Under the pieces are notes generated by a model. The model made no database searches, was not told the origin of the DNA, and was given only the letters and a program-made list of their open reading frames with translations. Below, one piece after another: positions 44,112 through 54,244 of a stretch of 64,000 nt of DNA. Every line of letters starts with the position of its first letter. Position 1 is the stretch's first letter. Both the position numbers and the translations under genes were made by a program. Source of the stretch: Shewanella livingstonensis (GTDB lineage Bacteria > Pseudomonadota > Gammaproteobacteria > Enterobacterales > Shewanellaceae); the NCBI RefSeq assembly GCF_003855395.1, contig NZ_CP034015.1, positions 1,064,001-1,128,000 of the forward strand. The letters run 5' to 3'.

Positions 44112-46247
44112 ATGAAAATCAATACTTTACAGTTTAATAAATGTAAATTGGCTGTTGTATGTGCTTCTGCACTCTCTTTGAATAGTTACTCTGCTATAGG
44201 GGAGGAAAACGTAGAAGAGACTAAAGGCAGTATTGAAACCATTAGTGTGGTGGGCCATAAACTGACCGAGCTGAGTTCTAATAATAATGGTGGAGCCTTG
44301 GGTAATAAAACTTTATTAGAAACCCCCTTTTCAGTAGATGTTATTTCGCTTGAAGATATAGAAATTCGTCAGGTTAATACTCTGGATAGTCTTTTTAGTA
44401 GAGAAGCATCTGTATCGGTTGATGGTAGTGCTTACAGTACCTTTGGCTCAACTATTCGTGTTCGTGGCTTACCTTTAGACTATACCAATAGTTTTAAAAT
44501 TAATGGTATGTCTATCAATAATTTTAGTGGTGAACTCCCTTATGAAGCCTTCGAGCAAGTTACCTTACTAAAAGGAGCCTCTGGCTTCATGTATGGGATG
44601 GCTGCACCTGGTGGCGTCGTTAACTATGTGACCAAAAAAGCAACAGGCGATAAATTTATAGTTGATGTTGGCATGCGCAGTGACAGTGTATTTAGTGGTC
44701 ATATTGATGCCAGTAAGCGTTTAGGTGATAACGATGAGTATGGTGTTAGGGTTAACCTTGTTAAAGAGTCGGGGGACACGTATTTAGAAGATGGCACAAT
44801 TGATCGTAATACTGCAGCTTTAGCATTTGACGCACAATTAACCGATTCACTTTATTGGACTGTTGATGTTATTTATAACGATCGCTTAACTGAAAATTCA
44901 TGGACTACAATGAATAATTCGTTAGACAGTACTGATTTGCTTCCTGATACCGTTAGCGGTACTCGCAGTATTGGAGCTGACGGTACCTTCGATGATTACA
45001 AAAATATCGTAGCGTTAACCAGCCTAAATTGGGACATTAATGATAACTGGAGTGCTCGTCTTGAGTATGATTATTCTAAGAATGAGACTCGTTGGGTAAA
45101 AAGCTTAGCCTACTTACTCAATAGTGATGGTGATGTTAATATTTCCTTATATGATCAGTATTTTGATGTTAATTATGATCAAATTCAGGCTGTGATTAAC
45201 GGTGAGTTTGAAACCGGTAGCATTCGACACAACCTGTTGTTAGGTGCGTCATATCAGAAGTCTACAACGTATCGGAATGATCCGCATCGCGTAGTAATGT
45301 GGGGTTATGGAACCGATAATCTGTTTAATCCTGTTGAGCTTCCAACCTATAATTCAACCTTAGAAGATAATCTATCTATGGCTTGGATTGATAAACAACA
45401 ATCGGTTTATCTCAGTGACTTTATTTCGCTAACCGATCAATGGGAAGTCTTACTCGGTATTCGATCTAATCAAATTGAACATACGCCAAGCGAATATTTC
45501 TCTTCATACCAAGCTTACAATGAAGACAGCGCCCTAAGTCCTACTGCTGCATTGATGTTTAAACCTGATGATAAAACAACATATTATGTCAGCTATGTTG
45601 AATCGTTTGAGGGGACAACGTCGTATGTTGGCGAGACTTACGCAAACGCTGATGAGCTACTAGAACCATTAGAAAGTAAGCAATATGAATTGGGTGTTAA
45701 AACTGCTGGTGATGGTTGGTCTTTAACGTCGGCACTATTTCGCATCGAGCGAGGCGCCACACTGGTTACTGGTGATAATTATTTAGTACAGGATGGACTT
45801 AGCATTTATCAAGGTTTGGAATTTAGTGGAGCATGGGAAGTCACTGATAATTTATCTCTATACGGTGACTTGATGTTATTGGATGCCACTTATGACAAGA
45901 CAAATTCAGCGGTGGAAGGTAATGACGTTGCTGGTACACCAAGTCAACAGTTTAGCTTGCAGACTAACTATGAGGTCGATGCAGTGCCTGGTTTAGCTGT
46001 TAATTTAGGCGCCAAATACTTTGGTGAAACAACATTAGATTCTAATAATACCTGGGAATTACCTGCTTATACTTTGTTTTACACCGGTGTTAGCTATAGC
46101 ACGATGATTGACGACAAAACGCTAACCGTTATTGGTACCGTTGATAATTTATTCGACGAAGAGTTTTGGGCTGCGGGTGATGCTTATGGTGCATTGCGTA
46201 TCGGTGAACCTCGTAGTTTTGCTGTTAAAGTAAAGATGAGTTTTTAA
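44112..46247 (+). CDS. TonB-dependent siderophore receptor
   Basis: ~711-residue outer-membrane receptor. Signal peptide region MKINTLQFNKCKLAVVCASALSLNSYSAIGEE (cleavage uncertain). The plug has ETPFSVDVISLEDIEIRQ, IRVRGLPLDYTNSFKINGM and VTLLKGASGFMYGMAAPGGVVNYVTKKA. The barrel ends VKVKMSF. The plug resembles FhuE/FoxA-type hydroxamate receptors, but ligand cannot be fixed. ATG chosen over another 12 bp upstream that has no ribosome-binding site. Fur box upstream; two small membrane proteins and a PepSY protein downstream suggest a complete uptake and reduction unit. Confidence 0.87.
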   Translation: MKINTLQFNKCKLAVVCASALSLNSYSAIGEENVEETKGSIETISVVGHKLTELSSNNNGGALGNKTLLETPFSVDVISLEDIEIRQVNTLDSLFSREASVSVDGSAYSTFGSTIRVRGLPLDYTNSFKINGMSINNFSGELPYEAFEQVTLLKGASGFMYGMAAPGGVVNYVTKKATGDKFIVDVGMRSDSVFSGHIDASKRLGDNDEYGVRVNLVKESGDTYLEDGTIDRNTAALAFDAQLTDSLYWTVDVIYNDRLTENSWTTMNNSLDSTDLLPDTVSGTRSIGADGTFDDYKNIVALTSLNWDINDNWSARLEYDYSKNETRWVKSLAYLLNSDGDVNISLYDQYFDVNYDQIQAVINGEFETGSIRHNLLLGASYQKSTTYRNDPHRVVMWGYGTDNLFNPVELPTYNSTLEDNLSMAWIDKQQSVYLSDFISLTDQWEVLLGIRSNQIEHTPSEYFSSYQAYNEDSALSPTAALMFKPDDKTTYYVSYVESFEGTTSYVGETYANADELLEPLESKQYELGVKTAGDGWSLTSALFRIERGATLVTGDNYLVQDGLSIYQGLEFSGAWEVTDNLSLYGDLMLLDATYDKTNSAVEGNDVAGTPSQQFSLQTNYEVDAVPGLAVNLGAKYFGETTLDSNNTWELPAYTLFYTGVSYSTMIDDKTLTVIGTVDNLFDEEFWAAGDAYGALRIGEPRSFAVKVKMSF

Positions 46248-46434
46248 GCATTACACAAAATGTTAATCACTTCATTATTAACATATCAATGGCCGTTAAT
46301 TAACTACTTTTATCGGCCTAAAATAACGCTATGCAAACTCATATTGATTAATAGTTAACCGTTAACATATTGCTGTAATGCGATATCGGCTACTGAAATG
46401 AGTTAGTTTTACATCTATTGCGAGGATTTATTAA

Positions 46435-46707
46435 ATGTGGCCTTTGTTGGCATTATTATTAACTGTTATCGGCGCAATGCTTATTTATCTCACTAACAAA
46501 AATCAACAGTTTATACAAAAACCATTGGTTAAGGCTTGGCGATTTGGAACCTTAATTTATTGGTTATTAGCATTGTTGATATGGTTGAAACTATACACCA
46601 TGAGTGCCGCAGTTTTTATTTGGTTATTCACCATTATCATATTTGTTATTTGTATTCCTTTATTGAGTATAAATGGATATTTAGTCAAACCTAAAAGGAA
46701 TGATTGA
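46435..46707 (+). CDS. Small membrane protein, DUF3325-like
   Basis: 90 residues with three hydrophobic segments (LLALLLTVIGAMLIYL, FGTLIYWLLALLIWL and AAVFIWLFTIIIFVICIPLL). It starts after GCGAGGA. Position between a TonB receptor and a PepSY protein and size suggest the DUF3325 group found in such iron-uptake operons; sequence evidence alone is weak. Overlaps the next gene at the stop (TGATG). Confidence 0.65.
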   Translation: MWPLLALLLTVIGAMLIYLTNKNQQFIQKPLVKAWRFGTLIYWLLALLIWLKLYTMSAAVFIWLFTIIIFVICIPLLSINGYLVKPKRND

Positions 46708-47006
46708 TGACTAGGCTTACAGCGGATGAAAAAATACAGCCTCATTGGTGGCTAAAAACATTAGCCGGCTCAATATTGGGACTAACGTTGGCGTATGCCT
46801 GTGTTGGTATTTTTGCTTGGTATGGTTATGGCGGTATTAATGCTCCTGTAAAAGTGCAATTTAACATGTGGATGGTGAGTCCCATTTGGTTATTAGTGTT
46901 GGCGTTTAGTTATTTATTTAAAACGGGTTTACATGCCATCGTTTATTTAACATTAGCGAATGTTGTGGTGTGTAACGTGTTCTTTTTACTAAGGTGGTTA
47001 GCATGA
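46707..47006 (+). CDS. Small membrane protein, DUF3649-like
   Basis: 99 residues. A short polar start (TRLTADEKIQPHWWLK) is followed by three membrane helices (TLAGSILGLTLAYACVGIFAW, MVSPIWLLVLAFSYLF and IVYLTLANVVVCNVFFLL). Proteins of this size and topology (DUF3649 type) pair with PepSY proteins in siderophore operons. The ATG after AAAAGGAA is used rather than an upstream TTG. It overlaps the neighbours at both ends (TGATG and ATGA), so all three are translationally coupled. Confidence 0.65.
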   Translation: MTRLTADEKIQPHWWLKTLAGSILGLTLAYACVGIFAWYGYGGINAPVKVQFNMWMVSPIWLLVLAFSYLFKTGLHAIVYLTLANVVVCNVFFLLRWLA

Positions 47007-48592
47007 GAGTTCGCGGAGATATTCTACGTACATATCAATCCATCCATACATGGACAGGTATTATTGCCGGTTTAGTACTCTTTATTGGTTTTTATGCTGG
47101 TTCATTGACCATGTTTAAGGAAGAGATTACTCAATGGGCGACACCGCCAAGCCATCAATTACCACAAGTACCAAAAGATCAGTTTGATCAATTAATCTTA
47201 CAAGCATCAACAAATTTTGATAAAGCCCAGCAAAGTTTTACGGTTAACTTTAATCAACAATTATCGCCGCTTACATGGTTTGAACAGGGCGGCGGCCGTG
47301 GTTTACATTTAAATAATGTCATGAGACACGCGACCTTGTCAGATGAAGGGGAGTTAGTTACCCAAGTTAACCCCACGAATGAATTAGGAGAGTTGATTGA
47401 TATGCTTCATCGCACGGCTGGCATAGCAGGAAAAGCCGGGCATGAAGATATTGGTGTTCTCGTTTTAGGGGGGGCATCAGTGCTATATTTTTTAGCATTA
47501 GTGTCTGGTGTTATTTTTTTATTACCGACGTTAGTTAATAGCTTTTTAGCGATAAGAAAGAACAAAGGCGTAAATCGTTTTTGGCTCGATAGCCATAATT
47601 TAGTCGGCATTATTAGCTTACCGTTTCATTTGATTATTGCTTGGACTGTGATTGTGTTTGCTTTTCATGATGTTCTTTATGGTGGTTTAAGCCTGGTATA
47701 TGGCGATGAACCCATGTTCGAGCGTGGTGAGAGATCAACAATAGAGTACTCAATTGAACAGCTTCCGCCTATTTCAAGCTATCTTCAGAAAGTTAATGAA
47801 ATGACCGACGGTTACCATGTGGAATCAATGGCTTTCTCTGATTTATCAACAACAAATCCAATGGTTGGCATTACCATTATTAACGAACGTGAAATGATGC
47901 GTGTCAATTCTGGCGATTTTATTTACATGAACCCTTATACCTTTGATGTTGGCTACAGTAGTATTCCGTTGAAAGATAATGATATTTATACTCCAATGGT
48001 TGCTAGCTTTTTTTCGCTACATTTTGGCGGCTATGCTGGAGATTTAGGTCGTTGGGTTTATTTTTCTTTGGGCTTACTTGGGGCATTTTTATTCTATAGT
48101 GGTAATTTATTATGGTTAGAAAAGCGTCGACAAAAACAACCAATACAAAATAAATCCAGCCGTTTTATGGCATCTTTGACCGTGGGTATGTGTTTAGGCT
48201 CAATATTAGCCGTAATGATAACGATGCTTTCAAGTAAATGGTTGTATCTCATTAGTGCTCAGGTTAATAACAATTATCTTATTTGTTATTACGTAGTATT
48301 TTTTAGCGCATTAATTTATAGTTTTGTTGTTGGTGCGGCTAAAAGTGCTATTTACTTACAATACCTATTATTTGTGGCTTGTTTATTAATACCAATCACT
48401 TCAGTTGTGTCTTTTATTATGCCGAGTTTAGGACTGTGGGTACCCATTTATTTTCCGAGCATGGTCGTTGAGTTTATTGCGTTAGTTTTTGCGGGTGTAT
48501 TTTATTATGGTGCGATTAAAACTAAACAGCGTGTTTATTATGGTGAACGTAATAGCATATGGGCTTTACCGTTAACAACCGCTACGGAGTAA
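47003..48592 (+). CDS. PepSY-associated TM-helix protein, probable ferrisiderophore reductase
   Basis: 529 residues. The start VRGDILRTYQSIHTWTGIIAGLVLFIGFYAGSLTMFKEE is the first PepSY_TM unit with conserved His. Further hydrophobic helices occur at ~160 (LGGASVLYFLALVSGVIFLLP), ~200 (NLVGIISLPFHLIIAWTVIVF) and ~355, and four more at the C-terminus. His residues in HRTAGI, DSHNLVG and SLHFGG could bind haem. Members of this family (FoxB/PiuB/FsrB-like) act in the inner membrane to reduce ferric siderophores. It overlaps the preceding gene (ATGA); AAGGTGG supports the ATG. It ends at a strong terminator. Confidence 0.8.
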   Translation: MRVRGDILRTYQSIHTWTGIIAGLVLFIGFYAGSLTMFKEEITQWATPPSHQLPQVPKDQFDQLILQASTNFDKAQQSFTVNFNQQLSPLTWFEQGGGRGLHLNNVMRHATLSDEGELVTQVNPTNELGELIDMLHRTAGIAGKAGHEDIGVLVLGGASVLYFLALVSGVIFLLPTLVNSFLAIRKNKGVNRFWLDSHNLVGIISLPFHLIIAWTVIVFAFHDVLYGGLSLVYGDEPMFERGERSTIEYSIEQLPPISSYLQKVNEMTDGYHVESMAFSDLSTTNPMVGITIINEREMMRVNSGDFIYMNPYTFDVGYSSIPLKDNDIYTPMVASFFSLHFGGYAGDLGRWVYFSLGLLGAFLFYSGNLLWLEKRRQKQPIQNKSSRFMASLTVGMCLGSILAVMITMLSSKWLYLISAQVNNNYLICYYVVFFSALIYSFVVGAAKSAIYLQYLLFVACLLIPITSVVSFIMPSLGLWVPIYFPSMVVEFIALVFAGVFYYGAIKTKQRVYYGERNSIWALPLTTATE

Positions 48593-48605
48593 ATTAAAGA
48601 ATAAA

Positions 48606-48675
48606 CTAAGTCACTCGTTATTAGCGGTACCAATACTATTGGTACCGCTAATAACGAGAACTTAGTAATTTTTTC
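48606..48675 (+). terminator. Very strong terminator with a 22-bp perfect stem
   Basis: 48614-48635 and 48637-48658 are perfect complements around a single base, i.e. a 45-nt near-perfect palindrome (central part GGTACCAATACTATTGGTACC). CTAAG/CTTAG extend the stem past a small internal loop, and TAATTTTTTC follows. It ends the TonB receptor/PepSY operon. Confidence 0.8.
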
Positions 48676-48996
48676 ATAAGTAACTTTTACACGATAAAAC
48701 ATCATCATCTGTAAAAACTACAAAAATAATTATGTAAACATATCTTAACTTCTCACCATTAAATATAAATCTTAATTTTATCAGTTGCTTGCGTTTTTGT
48801 TGATTTAGTTTAAATGTGGCATGCTTTTCGCTTTATAAAATAGGATAACGAATATTTAGGCGTATTTTTTTATTAATGTAATATAAATTGACCCAATCTA
48901 TTTATCGTAATAATGTGTTAATTGGACAGTTTTTATTGCCCCTATTTATTTCAGCGTGATATCACTCTATAAATTTTGTATTTAAGGAGATTAGAA
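48676..48996. other. Intergenic region before the YqjD-like gene
   Basis: 321 bp, very AT-rich, no coding frame. It should carry the promoter of the three-gene YqjD/YqjE/YqjK-like operon. Confidence 0.5.
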
Positions 48997-49245
48997 ATGG
49001 CTACAACAAAGGCAAAAAATCAAGATCCACAGCAGAAAATTGAAGATGCTTATCATTTAGCTGAAGAAGCGACATCAGAGGCTGTTAATTCTCTGAAAGA
49101 TAAAGCTAAAGAATCATTAAATGAAGGCTCTGAAAAAGTTAAATCGGCAACAACTCAAACGGAAAATATGATTAAGGAGCATCCTTTATTAAGTGTCGGA
49201 TGTGCTTTTTTAGCCGGGTGGGCCATTTCGAAACTGATAAAATAA
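48997..49245 (+). CDS. YqjD/ElaB-type (DUF883) ribosome-binding membrane protein
   Basis: 82 residues. An amphipathic, charged helix (AYHLAEEATSEAVNSLKDKAKESLNEGSEKVKSATTQTE) is followed by HPLLSVGCAFLAGWAISKLI, the C-terminal membrane tail seen in ElaB/YqjD proteins. These associate with ribosomes at the inner membrane in stationary phase in E. coli. ATG follows AAGGAG; the seven codons before it are discarded. First gene of a three-gene set like E. coli yqjD-yqjE-yqjK. Confidence 0.8.
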   Translation: MATTKAKNQDPQQKIEDAYHLAEEATSEAVNSLKDKAKESLNEGSEKVKSATTQTENMIKEHPLLSVGCAFLAGWAISKLIK

Positions 49246-49266
49246 CACAGCGGCCGGAGGGATTTT

Positions 49267-49752
49267 ATGATGGAAAACACAGATGATGTGTGCAGCAAAG
49301 ATAAAATCTCCGATGGCACGCAGAGCGAGCCTCATGTTAACTCAGATGAAATGAACGTTAACGTTGAAGAAATTAAAGATATTTTTAATAAAGTATCGAA
49401 ATTAGCTCAAGAGGTTGGACAGTGGTCAGAGTCTACAGTCCAACTTTTCTTCATGGAAGTATTACGAAATGTTGCCGCAGCAAAACAGTTTTTTGTTTGC
49501 CAACTTTTATTTATTCCGTTATTAGTGCTCTTTATCTTCAGTTTATGTGTTTGCACCGGGATTGTGCTTTACAGCATTACTCTCAACATACTTATTGGGG
49601 TTGGGGGATTTTTGCTCGCAATGATGTTGGTTTTAGTCGGTTTACTTTATTGGCAAAAACGGCTGATTCGTTTTTTTGGCTTCAAAGAGACAGTCTCTCA
49701 ATTAAAGGAGGGTATCGATGTCATCTCTAAAGCATCTAAATCATTCGATTAA
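49267..49752 (+). CDS. YqjE-like (phage-holin fold, DUF1469) membrane protein
   Basis: 161 residues. The N-terminal ~80 are acidic and hydrophilic (DEMNVNVEEIKDIFNKVSKL), followed by two adjacent membrane helices (LLFIPLLVLFIFSLCVCTGIVLYSI and ILIGVGGFLLAMMLVLVGLLYW) and a short basic tail. This is the layout of YqjE. ATG follows GGAGGG. It overlaps the next gene by 35 bp. Confidence 0.75.
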   Translation: MMENTDDVCSKDKISDGTQSEPHVNSDEMNVNVEEIKDIFNKVSKLAQEVGQWSESTVQLFFMEVLRNVAAAKQFFVCQLLFIPLLVLFIFSLCVCTGIVLYSITLNILIGVGGFLLAMMLVLVGLLYWQKRLIRFFGFKETVSQLKEGIDVISKASKSFD

Positions 49753-49987
49753 GTTAACACGCATGCAGGGGAAAGACTCTGTTAGACAGTGCGAGTTAAC
49801 ACTTAATTTATTACTCCATTCTGTTAAAAAGCAGACTCGAAAACATCCTTTTGGGGTCACTGTTGGTGTCACCATAGCCACTTTTGTCTTTGCCAGGTTT
49901 AGGAAAAACATTAGATCTCTTTATCCTTTAGCTTCTTTAAGCTTTAATTATGCGAAACAATATCGCAATTCAAAACCTCAAGAATAA
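49718..49987 (+). CDS. YqjK-like small protein
   Basis: 89 residues, basic, with one hydrophobic stretch (HPFGVTVGVTIATFVFARF) similar in position to YqjK. It starts inside the preceding gene in another frame, with AAAGGAGGG upstream, and completes the YqjD/YqjE/YqjK-type operon. Assignment rests mainly on position. Confidence 0.65.
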   Translation: MSSLKHLNHSIKLTRMQGKDSVRQCELTLNLLLHSVKKQTRKHPFGVTVGVTIATFVFARFRKNIRSLYPLASLSFNYAKQYRNSKPQE

Positions 49988-50212
49988 AACCAATTAATAC
50001 ATCATGATGATAGCCACTTTCTTGGCCATTATATGATCGAGTCAATACTTTGAACTGTTGTAAGCCTGAATAAGTGTCAGTGTGACCAATCGCAAATATT
50101 TCAAAGATGTTAATTATTTACTGATTAAAGTCGTGAGTCATCACATACAAATAATGCTGATTGTTTAATAATCAGCTTAATTATTTATCTCAACGACGTT
50201 TAATATATCAAC

Positions 50213-51763
50213 ATGACCACAAAAGATCTCATCGATGAAGAAGTCACTTATCCGTCGGATTATATGATCCTTTCAACAACCGATTTAGACAGTATTATTA
50301 CTCATGTTAACGATGACTTCATGGCAGTCAGTGGTTATAAAGAAGATGAGCTAATTAATAAACCCCATCATATTGTACGCCACCCAGATATGCCTAAAGC
50401 TGCATTTAGTGACCTATGGGACACCATTAAGCAAGGGAAAAGCTGGATGGGATTGGTGAAAAATCGCTGCAAGAATGGTCAGTATTATTGGGTTAACGCT
50501 TATGTGACCCCGATTAAACGTAACGGTATTATTTGCGAGTACCAGTCGGTAAGAACTCAGCCAGAAGTAGAGCTCACTGAACGTGCTCAAGCCTGTTACG
50601 ATGCCATTAATGCTGGTAAAGCTGCTAAGCCTAAGTTTGGTGCAAGTATTATTACTAAACTTTTTTTGGCTTGGTTGTTATCTGCTGGTTTACTGATGTC
50701 CTTACCTTACTCAAGTGGTTTTTTCACCGTAGTCGCATTTATTGTTGCTATTATCTGTTTTTGTCGGCCTCTTTATGTTCTTAAACAGCGTTTTAGTAAC
50801 ATGCTGATGTTAAGTCAAAAAATACATGATAATCCACTAAATCAATTTGTTTACACCGGTTATACCGATGAGCTTTCTCACTTCGAATTAAGTTTACGGA
50901 TGCAAAAAGCTGAAACGCTGGCTGTGGTTGGACGTATAAAAGACAGTGGCGAGGAATTACAGCAAGGTTTAGAAGAGCATCAACAACAAAATCAGGCCAA
51001 TCAAAGTCAGTTGGTAACCCAGTCACAAAACCTTGAACAAGTTGTCACTGCCATCGGCCAAATGAGCACGTCTGTTACTGATATAGCTCAAAACACGACA
51101 AATTCAACCACAGAAATTCATCACTTAGTTGAACAAATAGAGTCAACTAAGGTGGCATTGGCCAACAGTCAAATCGCGACGACGGAAATTAATCACTTAT
51201 TGGAAGAATCCCGTGTTGCTATTTCTTCGCTGAATAAGCAATGTCAAAATGTAAACCAAGTTGTTGAGGTTATCGAGAGTATTGCACAACAAACTAACTT
51301 GCTTTCGCTCAATGCCGCCATTGAAGCCGCTAGGGCCGGAGAGGCTGGTAGAGGGTTTGCGGTGGTCGCGGATGAAGTGCGTAACTTGGCAAGTCGCTCG
51401 GCAACTTCTGCTCATGAAATACACGCTATTATAAATTCACTTAGCCGCACAACTGCAGAAGCCGTTGCACAAATGGAACAAAGCCATGTGTTAACAGATA
51501 AGAGTATAGATTCTGGCAACATGCTCGAGAAAAGCCTGATTTCGGTTAGTGAAGTGATGAGTATTATCGAAAGTAATGGCGAACAGATTTCCGTAGCAGC
51601 AGAAGAGCAAGCCGCTGTGGTTAATCAAATTTATAGCAATGCGATGATATTACAAGATGGCATAAATCAATTCGAACAAAATTGCCAAAATGCAGCAATA
51701 CATAGTCAAGAAATTAGTGGTCAGGGTATACGTCAAACAGAGTTGGTAAATCAATTTAATTAA
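50213..51763 (+). CDS. Aer-like methyl-accepting chemotaxis protein with PAS domain
   Basis: 516 residues. A PAS domain (~15-120) is visible: [64 protein letters not shown] and [13 protein letters not shown], the Aer-type FAD-binding PAS signature. Two hydrophobic segments follow (~145-185), then a HAMP-like linker and a long coiled-coil signalling domain with the highly conserved hairpin tip ([35 protein letters not shown]). It senses redox state or oxygen and controls CheA. Single gene. Confidence 0.87.
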   Translation: MTTKDLIDEEVTYPSDYMILSTTDLDSIITHVNDDFMAVSGYKEDELINKPHHIVRHPDMPKAAFSDLWDTIKQGKSWMGLVKNRCKNGQYYWVNAYVTPIKRNGIICEYQSVRTQPEVELTERAQACYDAINAGKAAKPKFGASIITKLFLAWLLSAGLLMSLPYSSGFFTVVAFIVAIICFCRPLYVLKQRFSNMLMLSQKIHDNPLNQFVYTGYTDELSHFELSLRMQKAETLAVVGRIKDSGEELQQGLEEHQQQNQANQSQLVTQSQNLEQVVTAIGQMSTSVTDIAQNTTNSTTEIHHLVEQIESTKVALANSQIATTEINHLLEESRVAISSLNKQCQNVNQVVEVIESIAQQTNLLSLNAAIEAARAGEAGRGFAVVADEVRNLASRSATSAHEIHAIINSLSRTTAEAVAQMEQSHVLTDKSIDSGNMLEKSLISVSEVMSIIESNGEQISVAAEEQAAVVNQIYSNAMILQDGINQFEQNCQNAAIHSQEISGQGIRQTELVNQFN

Positions 51764-51949
51764 CCTTTTCGAATCTCCATAGCAGTAAAAGTGAATCATT
51801 CATTATGGTTCTAACAAAGGTAATGTTGCTCATTTTGTACTGTAGCCATTCAAAATAGTGTCGTGATGAGGAAATGTAAATCTTCAAGCGAGTCATCATT
51901 AGCATAATGAGCCACTCAATAAGCATTATTATCTATTGAGTTAGCGCTG

Positions 51950-52837
51950 TTATTTTATGCGATTAACTCTATTGTTAATTGCTTCTGTTAATTGCTTTTT
52001 TACTTGGTCCTCACCACAAAATTCTGCAAATCCGAGTCCCCATCCATGTGGATTCACTTGAGTTGGCAATTCAACCACTCGGTAACAATAATCACCCTGT
52101 TTTACGATTCTGTTAGGGTCTAGCCTATGATTAAAAGTATGCGGTTGGCTGATATCAATTTCTGGTGCGAGTTCTATAAAATCAAGGTTAGGGTCCATTT
52201 CACTCATGGTGCCTGTTGGCTGATTTTGTAATGCAGTTTGAGAACCTATGAGAGTGTCTAATGCTGCAATATTATTTTGTTGTATAAAATGGCTAGTGGC
52301 TTGTTGTATTGACGCTAAAGAAGGTACGGATTTGTTTACGTTAGTGGTCGTGTTTGGTTTTATTTGATTAGGCAATGCCTTTGTTCTCGCAGTCGATTGT
52401 ATGTTGTTGCGCTTATTGTTTAATGGCATCACGTTATCGAGGGTGTTGTTGTCTTCATCTAAGGAGATTAGTGTCTCTTTCGCGTTTATAGACGTTGATT
52501 GGCTAACATCAACATTCGTATCAATAATGGGCGGAAAATTCTTTATGTGTTGGGCACTTTCTAGGTCATTAAGCTTGGGTGGTAAACTTGTTTGGGTCAT
52601 TGATTCGTATTGCGTTGAAGTTATGAGATAGCTTTTTATTGCGGTTGTCGAAGGTTTAACCACTAAAGCTGACACTCGTTGCGTCGTGTCTTGGTACCAA
52701 AACGCAATCAACACATAAATTAATAAAACATGGATGATGAATGCCGTGAGTACAGGCTTAAGCCAATATACTTCTTTAGAGGAGTGTGTTGAAGATCGAG
52801 AGTGATGTGGCTCCCAGCCAACCGTTATTACTTCCAT
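51950..52837 (-). CDS. TonB-like envelope protein, intact paralogue
   Basis: 295 residues. One membrane helix near the N-terminus (VLTAFIIHVLLIYVLIAFWY), then a polar, Asn/Thr/Gln-rich region (residues 60-200), and a C-terminal domain GDYCYRVVELPTQVNPHGWGLGFAEFCGEDQVKKQLTEAINNR. Topology is like TonB or a cell-envelope tether, but the C-terminal domain is not a recognisable TonB domain, so the name is only descriptive. A decayed copy lies at 39325-40216. It may be species-restricted. Convergent with the chemoreceptor gene. Confidence 0.6.
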   Translation of the reverse strand: MEVITVGWEPHHSRSSTHSSKEVYWLKPVLTAFIIHVLLIYVLIAFWYQDTTQRVSALVVKPSTTAIKSYLITSTQYESMTQTSLPPKLNDLESAQHIKNFPPIIDTNVDVSQSTSINAKETLISLDEDNNTLDNVMPLNNKRNNIQSTARTKALPNQIKPNTTTNVNKSVPSLASIQQATSHFIQQNNIAALDTLIGSQTALQNQPTGTMSEMDPNLDFIELAPEIDISQPHTFNHRLDPNRIVKQGDYCYRVVELPTQVNPHGWGLGFAEFCGEDQVKKQLTEAINNRVNRIK

Positions 52838-53057
52838 TTATATCAATCACTTTATCGCAGTATCATCAGTCCTTTTTTTGATTGTTAACAGAACGTAAAG
52901 TTCATAAATTGATGTGGATAAATGTCTCTTGCTTGAGAAAAGGCAAAAATTCTGTTAATTGGTCGATTTTATCGAAAGAAAATCACACTATTATGCAATA
53001 TTTATTCAGTTAACTGACTGCTATGATTACATCATTATTTTTATCGCCGAGGTTTTC

Positions 53058-53924
53058 ATGAAAGTATTACAGCGTTTTAGCGCCTTACCCGCAATGGACG
53101 GTGATGGCGTGAACATCAATCGTGTTGCCGACTTTGATAAGCTTCGTTTTGATCCCTATTTAATGATCGATGAGATTAAGTCTGATGACGAACAAGATTT
53201 TATTGGTGGCTTTCCGCCGCACCCACATAGAGGTGTAGAAACTTTTACTTATATTCGTAAAGGCGGCTTTGAACATCGCGATCAAATGGGCAATATTAAA
53301 CCTATTCGTGCGGGTGACGTGCAATGGATGAGTACTGGCAGTGGCGTGGTGCATTCTGAAATGCCATTAGCAGATGCCAAAGAAGGGCTGCATGGGTTTC
53401 AAATTTGGCTCAATATGCCAGCAAAACACAAAATGCGTCCGCCGATTTATCAAGATACCAGTAAACAGGCTAACCCAGGTATAGAGAATGAAAACGGTGC
53501 AACACTTGTTGCCTTAGCGGGGCGCTGGGGTTTTAATCATGAACCACATAAGATTACCTCAACGATTCAGGGGTTAGCGGGTCATGGTGCGATTGCCGAT
53601 TTAACGTTAACTGAATATGGTCATGGAACGCTAAACCTTGCAGAGCACCAAACAGTATGTGCTTATGTATATCAAGGTGTGCTTAACTATATTGATGCAC
53701 AAGGTTTGCGAAAAACTGCAGGAGCAGGGCAGTTTTTAGTTTTAGATGCGCTAGAAGTCTGTCATTTTCAAACTGAAGCGACAGGTGCTGGGTTATTAAT
53801 ATTAGCGGGCAAGCCGATTAACGAAAAAATTGTTCACATGGGGCCGTTTGTTATGAATACCCAGGCAGAGATCGAACAAGCTGTACGCGATTATCAGCAA
53901 GGTCACTTTGGCCAAATTGCCTAG
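53058..53924 (+). CDS. Pirin-family protein
   Basis: 288 residues, two cupin domains. The N-terminal cupin has FGGFPPHPHRGVETFTYIRKGGFEHRDQMG-like sequence (GGFPPHPHRGVETFTYIRKG) with the metal ligands H-x-H, H and E, then VQWMSTGSGVVHSEMP. The C-terminal domain has ICAYVYQGVLNYIDAQG. Bacterial pirins act as quercetinase-like dioxygenases or regulators; the role here is unknown. The chosen ATG follows GAGG; 33 upstream codons without a ribosome-binding site are discarded. Confidence 0.88.
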   Translation: MKVLQRFSALPAMDGDGVNINRVADFDKLRFDPYLMIDEIKSDDEQDFIGGFPPHPHRGVETFTYIRKGGFEHRDQMGNIKPIRAGDVQWMSTGSGVVHSEMPLADAKEGLHGFQIWLNMPAKHKMRPPIYQDTSKQANPGIENENGATLVALAGRWGFNHEPHKITSTIQGLAGHGAIADLTLTEYGHGTLNLAEHQTVCAYVYQGVLNYIDAQGLRKTAGAGQFLVLDALEVCHFQTEATGAGLLILAGKPINEKIVHMGPFVMNTQAEIEQAVRDYQQGHFGQIA

Positions 53925-54244
53925 TATTTTCCGCAAAATAAGCTGAATAATCGATAAATATTTGTCAGCGTAAGGGCAATAAAATTGCTACAATAGCTAA
54001 CATCTGGCTTGGGTTTGTTTTAATACCTGTGCTAACACCAATCTTATTTATTATCTGTTCCTTCTGGCAAGATAAATCGTTGTAAAATAGCAGTAAGCAT
54101 TTTCCATATACATCATTGTATATGCTCATTTTGTTTCGCTATTTAATGATTGTTTTGCGCGTTATTGGCTCATTTATGTAATGGTATTGGTATTTTTTGC
54201 AGCTTTTGCCTGCTTTTTACCTTTCGTATCAGAGGATATTTGCC

